A stretch of 29,101 nucleotides of DNA from CAYRLZ01 sp964425275 (GTDB taxonomy: Bacteria > Hydrothermota > Tepidihabitantia > Tepidihabitantales > JBDRVQ01), in the NCBI GenBank assembly GCA_964425275.1, contig CAYRLZ010000081.1, positions 1 to 29,101 of the forward strand, in the 5' to 3' direction. Of the stretch, positions 23,837-29,101 are shown piece by piece; the first letter of the stretch is position 1; each line of letters begins with the position of its first letter. The position numbers and the translations under genes are program-made. The notes below the pieces were generated by a model. It was not told the origin of the DNA, did not search any database, and saw nothing but the letters and a program-made list of their open reading frames with translations.

Positions 23837-25954
23837 TTAGCGCAAGTTTTTAAGTGCTTTATGGGAGAGGTTGATCCGACCCATTTCATCAATCTCCACT
23901 ACCTTCACCTTTATCTTATCGCCAACTTTTACTACATCCGAGGGATGCCTAATTCTTCTATCCGCTAACTGCGATATATGACACAGACCCTCTTTTCCCG
24001 GGAGGATTTCAATAAAGGCACCAAACGGCATCAACCTTTTGACTACCCCGGAATATATCTTACCGACTTCCACTTCGGCGGTAATCGTCAGAATCCGCTC
24101 CCGTGCTAATTCTACTTTGTCCACCGTTGACCCAGCGATTTGCACCGTTCCATCATCTTCAATATTAATTTCCACCCCGGTCTCTTCAATTATCTTTCGG
24201 ATTACCTTTCCGCCTGGTCCAATTACCTCGCCAATCTTATTTTTGGGAATGGTAAAACTGATAATCCGGGGGGCATAATCTGAGATTTTCTCTCGGGGGA
24301 AGAGGAGGGTCTTTTCCATAATATCAATTATATGATGAAGCGCCTTTTTTGCTTTCTCTAATGCCTCGGCTAAGATTCCTATGTTCACCCCGGCAATCTT
24401 CAAATCAAGTTGCAGTCCGGTAATTCCCTTCTTTGTGCCGGCAATCTTAAAATCCATATCTCCGTAGTGGTCTTCTTGACCTAAGATATCGGTGAGGATT
24501 ACATAATCATCTCCCTCCTTAATTAAACCCATCGCTATTCCGGCACAGTGGGCTTTAATTGGCACGCCGGCATCCATCAGGGCTAAGTTTGCCCCACAGA
24601 CCGTCGCCATTGAGGAAGAACCATTAGATTCTAAGATATTGGAGACCACCCGAATCGTATAGGGGAAAGAGTCCTTTTTGGCGGATGCGCTTTCATTAGG
24701 AGCCGACTTCTCAAGTAAGACCTCTAAACTCCGTTCGGCGAGTGCCCCGTGACCAATCTCGCGGCGGGAAGGGCCGCGCATTGGTCTCACCTCACCCGTA
24801 GAGAAGGGAGGGAAGTTATAATGAAGCATAAAACTTTTCATATAATCACCAGTTAAGGCATCAATAATCTGCTCATCGGCTTTCGTCCCCAGGGTAACAA
24901 CCGCTAAACACTGGGTCTCGCCTCGGGTGAACAGGCAGGAACCATGGGTACGGGGTAATACAGAAACCGCGCAGGAGATTGGTCTAATCTCATCCGGTTT
25001 TCTCTTATCAATCCTTATCCCATCCCTTAAAATCCTCTGCCGAAAATCCCTGCGTAAAATCTCTTCCACCTGGATAACAATCTGCGCCTCCAGGTCTAAA
25101 AGTTGGGGGAAGAGGGGGGTAAATTTCTCTTTGAGGCGATTAATCAGAGAGAAGAGATATTCCTCCCGTTCCTTCTTTTTTGGTATTTCGTTTGCTTCAA
25201 TTATCTCTTCCCGCATCTCCTCAATTTTTCTTTTTAACTCTTCGGAGAGGAGCGGTGCGGGAAAATCAATCTTTTCCTTACCGGCTATCTCTAAGAGTTC
25301 TTCCTGAACTTCTACCACCTTTTTAATCTCCTCCTGAGCAATCGTTAGGGCGGTTATACAATCAGAAATGGACGCCTCCTGTCCACCACCTTCCAGCATA
25401 ATGATTGAATCCTTTGTGCCGGCAACGACAATATTTAGGTCCGATTCGTTAAGAGAAGCAACGGGGGGATTTACAACAAACCGCTCTTTGAACTTACCAA
25501 TCCGGCAGGCACCAATCGGTGTTGGGAATGGGATGCCGGACAAAAGGAGGGCCGCAGAAGAGGCGATTATCCCGAGGACATCAGGTGGGTTTTCCTGGTC
25601 AAAGGAGAAAAGAAGGGAGATTATCTGTGTTTCGTAATAATAATTTTTGGGAAAGAGCGGCCGAAGCGGGCGGTCAATGAGACGCGAGGTCAGGATTTCC
25701 TGGTCGCGTGGTCTCCCTTCCCGCTTAAAAAATCCACCCGGTATCTTTCCCGCGGCATAAGAGAACTCCCGATAATCAACCGTCAAGGGCAGGAAGGGGC
25801 GATTCTGTGCCAGTGATTCTGGCTTATAAGAGACCGCGGAAAGGACTACGGTATCCCCATACCGACAGAGGCAACTACCACCGGATTGTCGGGCAAGACT
25901 CCCGGTCTCCAGGGAAAGTTTTCGTCCGCCGATCTCTCTCTCTACTTTAATCAC
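23837..25954 (-). CDS. pnp: Polyribonucleotide nucleotidyltransferase (PNPase)
   Basis: The 705-residue enzyme is a full-length PNPase: first RNase PH domain (1-210; FFKREGRPRDQEIL), helical linker (210-300), second catalytic RNase PH domain (300-550), KH (about 553-620; EVIGPGGKVIRKI) and S1 (about 622-705; GKIYSGVVKRLMPFGAFIEI). Catalytic acids D489 and D495 lie in ILTDILGQEDHYGDMDF, and phosphate-binding residues lie in ESNGSSSMATVC. It degrades RNA from the 3' end phosphorolytically and can also polymerise. The GTG start at 25954 lies 5 nt after the rpsO stop, with GGATAG as a weak ribosome site, so coupling to rpsO is likely. The rpsO-pnp order is widespread in bacteria. Confidence 0.97.
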   Translation of the reverse strand: MIKVEREIGGRKLSLETGSLARQSGGSCLCRYGDTVVLSAVSYKPESLAQNRPFLPLTVDYREFSYAAGKIPGGFFKREGRPRDQEILTSRLIDRPLRPLFPKNYYYETQIISLLFSFDQENPPDVLGIIASSAALLLSGIPFPTPIGACRIGKFKERFVVNPPVASLNESDLNIVVAGTKDSIIMLEGGGQEASISDCITALTIAQEEIKKVVEVQEELLEIAGKEKIDFPAPLLSEELKRKIEEMREEIIEANEIPKKKEREEYLFSLINRLKEKFTPLFPQLLDLEAQIVIQVEEILRRDFRQRILRDGIRIDKRKPDEIRPISCAVSVLPRTHGSCLFTRGETQCLAVVTLGTKADEQIIDALTGDYMKSFMLHYNFPPFSTGEVRPMRGPSRREIGHGALAERSLEVLLEKSAPNESASAKKDSFPYTIRVVSNILESNGSSSMATVCGANLALMDAGVPIKAHCAGIAMGLIKEGDDYVILTDILGQEDHYGDMDFKIAGTKKGITGLQLDLKIAGVNIGILAEALEKAKKALHHIIDIMEKTLLFPREKISDYAPRIISFTIPKNKIGEVIGPGGKVIRKIIEETGVEINIEDDGTVQIAGSTVDKVELARERILTITAEVEVGKIYSGVVKRLMPFGAFIEILPGKEGLCHISQLADRRIRHPSDVVKVGDKIKVKVVEIDEMGRINLSHKALKNLR

Positions 25955-25959
25955 CGCTT

Positions 25960-26229
25960 CTATCCACGCAGACCTAATTTCTCCACAATCACGAGATACC
26001 GGTCCTTGTGATATTTTAATAAGTAGTTGAGGTGCCGTCGGCGCTGATTAACCAACTTTATCAAACCAATCCGTGAGTGCTTATCTTTATTATGGACCTT
26101 CAGATGTTCGGTGAGTTGATTTATCCTCTCGGTGAGGACGGCAATCTGGACCTCGGGCGAGCCGGTATCACCCTCATGGGTTTTAAACTTCTCAATTATT
26201 TCCTGTTTTTTTGCCTTTGGTAGAGGCAT
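25960..26229 (-). CDS. rpsO: 30S ribosomal protein S15
   Basis: The 89-residue protein is the standard length for bS15/uS15. It begins PLPKAKKQEIIEKFKTHEGDTGSPEVQIA and has the conserved THEGDTGSPEVQIAVLTERI and HSRIGLIKLVNQRRRHLNYLL segments that contact 16S rRNA helices 20-22. It is a primary binder in assembly of the small subunit. The ATG at 26229 has a strong Shine-Dalgarno (AAGGAGGAAAAG). The intergenic distance to the lipoprotein gene upstream is only 10 nt, so both are likely on one message, and no separate promoter or long autoregulatory leader is visible. It is followed by pnp. The only oddity is the context: a lipoprotein gene placed before rpsO. Confidence 0.98.
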   Translation of the reverse strand: MPLPKAKKQEIIEKFKTHEGDTGSPEVQIAVLTERINQLTEHLKVHNKDKHSRIGLIKLVNQRRRHLNYLLKYHKDRYLVIVEKLGLRG

Positions 26230-26239
26230 CTTTTCCTCC

Positions 26240-26920
26240 TTAATACTTTTTTAATTCCCAGATAAACCAGGAATAACTCTCGGGGTCTCCTTCCCTTTCC
26301 GAAAATCGCACCAGCCCCACATCCCTGGCGAGATAGAAATCACCCGAAATATCTTCATTACTATATTCTATCTTATAGGCGTCCTTAAACTCGTGCGCTT
26401 TTATTGTTACCTTTTCTTTACCCTGATTCTGAGCGATAAAATCACCACCTTTTCGCCCCGCGCCGCCATCTTTTTTGAGACTAACGAGATTGTGCCAAAA
26501 TGGTTCATACCTCCAACTTTTTCCCTTCATCAGCGGTAGAGAGAGAAAGGTATCAGGAACTGCCCCTAAGGAATCGTATTCAAGAATCGCAAACTCCTTC
26601 TCTTCAAAATACAAAGTGTCCGTAGTGGTGTCGCCGTTGGTGATAAAACAGACCTTTGCGAGGTATCGGTCACTTTTATCATTTGTCTCCTTCTGCGCAA
26701 ACGATAAAATCAGTTCACCGGTTTCCAGGGTGTCGTCTTCTTCATCAACCGCCCAGTAATCGTATTCATAAGAAATACCTGCCTTCAGGGGAAAGTAGGG
26801 AGTGCCTAATTTCACCTGTTTCTTACAACCGAAGAGAGAGAAAAAAATCCCAGAGAGGATAATTATAAATCCGATGAGGTTAAGTCCTCTGACTCTTACC
26901 ATCTCTTTCATATTTTTCAT
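26240..26920 (-). CDS. Predicted lipoprotein of unknown function
   Basis: The 226-residue protein has a signal peptide with a lipobox LFGC at residues 29-32 (C32), so it should be lipidated and membrane-anchored. The mature part starts KKQVKLGTPYFPLKAGISYEYDYWAVDEEDD. It is a beta-rich domain of about 190 residues (repeating strands such as YLAKVCFITNGDTTTDTLYFEE, SWRYEPFWHN and YKIEYSNEDISGDFYLARDVGLV), a pattern of DUF-type lipoproteins in FCB bacteria. I do not recognise a specific family. It is first in the rpsO-pnp-M16 unit. A perfect promoter ends 5 nt before the ATG at 26920; the alternative in-frame ATGs (26911, 26902) would be less compatible with that promoter but equally good for the signal peptide. 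Confidence 0.75.
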   Translation of the reverse strand: MKNMKEMVRVRGLNLIGFIIILSGIFFSLFGCKKQVKLGTPYFPLKAGISYEYDYWAVDEEDDTLETGELILSFAQKETNDKSDRYLAKVCFITNGDTTTDTLYFEEKEFAILEYDSLGAVPDTFLSLPLMKGKSWRYEPFWHNLVSLKKDGGAGRKGGDFIAQNQGKEKVTIKAHEFKDAYKIEYSNEDISGDFYLARDVGLVRFSEREGDPESYSWFIWELKKY

Positions 26921-26925
26921 TCTGG

Positions 26926-26954
26926 ATTATAGCGAAAAATTACCCTTCTGTCAA
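26926..26954 (-). promoter_or_regulatory. Perfect promoter of lipoprotein-rpsO-pnp-M16 unit, predicted leaderless
   Basis: Minus strand: TTGACA (26954-26949), 17-nt spacer, TATAAT (26931-26926). The ATG at 26920 follows after 5 nt, so transcription should begin at the start codon. The block TTGACAGAAGGG and the T-rich spacer also match the M14-operon promoter. Confidence 0.75.
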
Positions 26955-27028
26955 CTATCGGCACACTTGGAAGTGAAGTCCGACCTCAGAACCAATAAAA
27001 GATTTCCACACAGGGCATTTAATACCAT

Positions 27029-27268
27029 CCCTAATAGGAATAAGGGGAGGACACAGGGAAAGGCACAGGGAGGGACCAAGAGAGCCTATCAGGGAGCGTA
27101 TCAGAGGGAGAAAGAATAAGGCATTAAGAAAGGGTAAGAGAGAGGGCAAGAGTAAGAGGCAGGGAAAGGAATTAAGGAAGGGATAGAGTAAAGGATAGAG
27201 TAAGAGCCCCACTAAGGTATTAAGTAAGGCGTAGGGTAAGGCATCCAGGGGACGATACCCTAAAAGAA
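27029..27268. repeat. Degenerate 12-bp tandem array, about 20 units without indels
   Basis: Starting at 27029 and moving in steps of 12, the units line up through 27268 with no phase slip. Examples are acagggaaaggc (27053), tcagggagcgta (27089), taagaaagggta (27125), taaggaagggat, agagtaaaggat, agagtaagagcc and agggtaaggcat. A loose consensus is n-A-g-g-g-t/a-A-a-G-G-c/a-t. The plus strand is purine-rich. One minus-strand frame (27299-26955, 114 codons) is open through the array and shows a 4-residue Leu/Pro pattern. Openness is expected for pyrimidine-rich DNA, so coding is not claimed. The flanks 26955-27028 and 27269-27329 show no clear gene. Confidence 0.75.
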
Positions 27269-27329
27269 AGGAAAAATCCGATAAGTCCTGTAAAATCAAG
27301 ATGTTAAGCGAAATTTCACCGATTAATTT

Positions 27330-27649
27330 TTGGTCGCTAAACGACCAAACTTTAATTTAATCCAATATCTCAGCCGGTTGGAAAGCGGGAGATTGAAAGA
27401 CCCACCTCTCTCACTTATCCTCTCTTATCTGCACACACTCGGTATTCCTTACAGCCGGTTCTTCTCAGAATTGGAAGGGATAGAGATTAAAGAAAAACTG
27501 CAAGAGGTGATGGCGGAAACGAAATATCCCCAAAGGCAAAAGAGGAAAAAGATAAATATCTTGCCTTTGCCGAGGGATATTTTCAGGCACTGCAAACCGA
27601 AGAGAAAAAGCAATTAGAAGCCTTAAAAGAAGCAAGTGAAAGATATTAG
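27330..27649 (+). pseudogene. XRE-type helix-turn-helix gene, N-terminally truncated and frameshifted
   Basis: From the TTG at 27330 the frame reads VAKRPNFNLIQYLSRLESGRLKDPPLSLILSYLHTLGIP. This is the second half of an XRE/Cro-type HTH (recognition helix YLSRLESGRLK) plus the following helices. The first HTH helix is missing: a stop lies directly upstream (27324-27326) and the 12-bp array lies just before. At the CCCC run 27528-27531 the frame breaks. Adding one C would continue as YPPKAKEEKDKYLAFAEGYF and end at TAG 27647-27649 after EALKEASERY. The continuation has a coherent helical composition, so a one-base deletion is the simplest explanation. In its present form the frame runs to 27617 with basic nonsense. 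A DNA-binding regulator or antitoxin-like protein is the likely ancestor. Confidence 0.6.
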
Positions 27650-27964
27650 GAAGCCCGCTACCAAAAAAGAGAAGAAGGTTATTTTTGGATTGGCTGGCGG
27701 ATGTGATGAAGATAGTGGAAGAAGAATTTAATCGCCCCTCTCCTTTTTAGCCAAAACCCAAAAGAGCATTTTTGACGAAAAGCGTCTTATTGAAAAATAA
27801 AAAAGTATCGGTATAATGATATTTTAAGGCTACTACCGAAGATAAAAATGGTGAGAAACCCCTTATTTTCCCGATGGAGAAGAGGCGGGATTTGATACCG
27901 CCCGAGACAGAACCGGCTATTGACAGAAGCCAATTTTTATCTTATGCTTTAAGAAGGAGATAAT
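27650..27964 (+). other. Gene-poor stretch with decayed coding remnants and a possible promoter
   Basis: No intact gene is seen. Short fragments read like eroded coding sequence, for example AKTQKSIFDEKRLIEK ending at about 27800 and YFWIGWRM at about 27687-27710, in different frames. A promoter-like TTGAAA-(16)-TATAAT lies at 27790-27817. A 16-bp sequence (27862-27877) recurs at 28347-28362. The segment ends with AGAAGGAG, the Shine-Dalgarno of the coiled-coil gene. Confidence 0.5.
27790..27817 (+). promoter_or_regulatory. Possible promoter upstream of the coiled-coil gene
   Basis: TTGAAA (27790-27795; 5 of 6), 16-nt spacer, TATAAT (27812-27817). If used, the message would have a leader of about 140 nt before the ATG at 27965. 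It lies in AT-rich DNA, so a chance match is possible. Confidence 0.4.
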
Positions 27965-28237
27965 ATGCCGACGAGTATTTATGAGGAAGTAAAGAGGGCA
28001 TTCCAGGATATTTTGGCGCCAGAGATAAAAACGCTTGCGGTAGAGATAAAGCGGTTGGACGAGAAGATGGATTCTGGTTTCAAGAGGCTTGACGAGAAGA
28101 TGGATTCAATTCGGAACGAACTCCTAGCGGAGGCAAGGCGTCTTGATACGCGCATCGACTCTTTGGAAAAAGAACTGCGGACGGCGATTGAATTGCGGGA
28201 ACGGATTGCGGCGATTGAGGCGAAGATTGGGCTATGA
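27965..28237 (+). CDS. Small coiled-coil protein
   Basis: The 90-residue protein is almost entirely predicted coiled coil. After MPTSIYEEVKRAFQDILAPEI, which looks like a short amphipathic helix, come heptad-like repeats IKRLDEKMDSGF and KRLDEKMDSIRNEL, an exact local duplication of KRLDEKMDS. RRLDTRIDSLEKEL and a final helix RERIAAIEAKIGL follow. Similar short proteins (YEEVKxxFQDxxxPE plus KxLDxKxD heptads) are common in thermophilic bacteria and archaea, often in accessory regions; no function is known. The start has a clear AGAAGGAG ribosome site 6 nt upstream. It has no membrane segment or signal. Possible roles include oligomerisation partner of a toxin or nuclease, but no partner gene is intact nearby. 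Confidence 0.75.
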   Translation: MPTSIYEEVKRAFQDILAPEIKTLAVEIKRLDEKMDSGFKRLDEKMDSIRNELLAEARRLDTRIDSLEKELRTAIELRERIAAIEAKIGL

Positions 28238-28539
28238 CCGTTTATTACGAAAAGATAAGGAGGGGAGAGAAACCCTTTACCCCGTTAGAAAGGTTGCCGA
28301 AAAGAAGGGAAGACCCTTTTGCCAATTATTGAAATTTCTAACGGGACTTATTTTCCCGATGGCTGGAAGGCAAGATTTGGCCGCCATACTCCCAATTCGG
28401 CACAAAAAGCGAAGTGCGGATATGAACAAGTTGGACTTTATTAAGGTAGAGAAAGGAGTTAGCCGATAGTATGGATAAGCGACATTGTCGTCTATGAACG
28501 AGTTAGGTGTAATTAGTGCCAATTAAAGGAGAAAAAACG
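28238..28539 (+). other. Gene-poor stretch with inverted-repeat remnant
   Basis: No gene is supported. The longest open frame through here (28143-28469) is a shifted frame of the coiled-coil gene that continues into noncoding DNA. The stretch contains a perfect 11-bp inverted repeat (28281-28345), a 16-bp repeat of upstream sequence (28347-28362), and an 11-bp palindrome, CGACATTGTCG, at 28480-28490. Confidence 0.5.
28281..28345. repeat. Perfect 11-bp inverted repeat, 43-nt loop
   Basis: CCCGTTAGAAA (28281-28291) and TTTCTAACGGG (28335-28345) are exact reverse complements. The arms could be a stem in RNA or the ends of a small decayed insertion element. It is directly followed by the 16-bp sequence shared with 27862-27877. 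Confidence 0.6.
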
Positions 28540-29101
28540 ATGAGTTTTGGTCATGCATTATATTATCCATACATTAATCTAACAAATAAAAATTGGCTAA
28601 AACATGCATTTCTTTTTTGGGATAAAATCTCAAGAATTGTTCCTTCTTCTGTTAACCCGTCCGATAGTGAAGAAATAATAAAAATAAAATATGAAACTGG
28701 TTTTATTGAAAACTATTCACCTGATAGATGGGTAATATCAGATACATTTCGCACATTCTCTGAGTATCTGGAAAGAATAATAAACTCTGAGGATTTTTAC
28801 AGACACTACAGAAGGAGATTTCGTCACTACTTTGAGGATTGGGAGTATGAGCATTGGCGTAGATTTCGAGAAGACTTTGGTTTTAGGCGAGATATTTTAG
28901 AATCTATTGTTAGATCTTCTGGAACTTACTTGCATGTTCAAAAAATTGATAGAAACTTAAAAGAAAAACTATTCGCCTTAGGTCTAGCTATTCCTGGAGA
29001 AAACGAATACGAAGATTGGATAAAAATAGATAATGAAATTGGATTTATTTACATGACTTATTTAGCAAAATCAATTTCAAAAGAAAAAGGAATTCCTATA
29101 G
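28540..29101 (+). CDS. DUF6236-like protein, 3' end beyond window
   Basis: An open frame runs from the ATG at 28540 to the window end (187 codons so far), with a good ribosome site (AAAGGAG, 8 nt upstream). It begins SFGHALYYPYINLTNKNWLK and continues AFLFWDKISRIVPSSVNPSD. The YYPYI-x-L-x(4)-WLK-x(5)-WDKISRIVP pattern is what I associate with DUF6236, a family of unknown function that is often in variable genome regions. The middle is rich in Arg/Tyr/Phe (YRRRFRHYFEDWEYEHWRRF). The DNA is clearly more AT-rich than the rest of the window (AAA, ATA, AGA and GAT codons dominate), a sign of recent acquisition. The C-terminal part is missing, so domain completeness cannot be judged. The family assignment is from memory of the N-terminal pattern. 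Confidence 0.65.
   Translation, partial: MSFGHALYYPYINLTNKNWLKHAFLFWDKISRIVPSSVNPSDSEEIIKIKYETGFIENYSPDRWVISDTFRTFSEYLERIINSEDFYRHYRRRFRHYFEDWEYEHWRRFREDFGFRRDILESIVRSSGTYLHVQKIDRNLKEKLFALGLAIPGENEYEDWIKIDNEIGFIYMTYLAKSISKEKGIPI

Noticed and set aside
27029..27268. CRISPR array
   Set aside because: The repeats are 12 bp, contiguous and degenerate with no spacers, and no cas genes are present.
26955..27299. 114-codon minus-strand open frame through the 12-bp array
   Set aside because: The strand is pyrimidine-rich, so stop codons are naturally rare. No ribosome site or promoter was seen, and the frame is described as part of the repeat, not as a gene.
27848..27895. 15-codon peptide after the 27790-27817 promoter
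   Set aside because: It is too short, lacks a ribosome site, and overlaps the 16-bp repeat copy.
28143..28469. 108-codon plus frame across the coiled-coil gene and beyond
   Set aside because: Its first third is a shifted frame of the coiled-coil gene and the rest runs through inverted-repeat DNA with no start signal.
1..29101. tRNA, rRNA or tmRNA genes
   Set aside because: No cloverleaf-like T-arm or anticodon-arm patterns or conserved rRNA segments were recognised by eye; smpB is present without ssrA. A covariance-model scan would be decisive.

Overview
The window looks like about 29 kb of chromosome from an uncultured, probably thermophilic, FCB-type bacterium. The style resembles candidate phylum WOR-3 / Stahlbacteria: secreted proteins end in FlgD-like / Por-type C-terminal sorting domains, there is a DUF6588-like envelope protein, and membrane proteins carry TPR glycosyltransferase modules. 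This placement is an inference from gene style; no marker gene was searched. No rRNA, tRNA or CRISPR array was recognised.

Layout. (1) 1-560: remnant of a DDE (rve-type) transposase broken by two frameshifts. (2) 663-10726, minus strand: a tightly packed five-gene operon read from right to left. It encodes a secreted M14 zinc carboxypeptidase, two tandem paralogous TMTC-like polytopic glycosyltransferases with C-terminal TPRs, a further GT-C-like membrane glycosyltransferase, and a large secreted protein with a sorting tail. Most junctions are ATGA or similar overlaps. It reads as an envelope or secreted-protein glycosylation module. (3) 10837-14416, plus: DUF6588-like envelope protein, smpB, an N-acetylmuramoyl-L-alanine amidase and murI, all overlapping. 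(4) 14417-18035: an orphan 81-codon gene behind a perfect consensus promoter, an RRM RNA-binding protein (minus), a small Cys-rich DUF3795-like protein, then lemA-htpX and a cation-efflux transporter. (5) 18075-22471, minus: ornithine cyclodeaminase-like protein, GT4 glycosyltransferase, MFS transporter and methyltransferase. (6) 22577-26920, minus: lipoprotein, rpsO, pnp and M16 peptidase, extending the classical rpsO-pnp-M16 cluster. (7) 26955-29101: an accessory or decaying region. It holds an indel-free 12-bp-period tandem array, a frameshifted XRE-type HTH gene, a short coiled-coil gene, inverted and direct repeat remnants, and an AT-rich DUF6236-like gene cut by the window end.

Regulation. 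Several promoters are legible as TTGACA-(16/17)-TATAAT. At four genes the -10 box lies only 5-6 nt before the ATG, so these transcripts are predicted to be leaderless; other genes have clear Shine-Dalgarno leaders. The M14 operon and the smpB/murI operon fire divergently from back-to-back -35 boxes that form one perfect palindrome.

The most unusual items are the tandem TMTC/GT-C operon with secreted cargo, the systematic leaderless promoters with the palindromic divergent -35 pair, and the 12-bp-phased array beside the decaying island. None is proven to be a new system from sequence alone.
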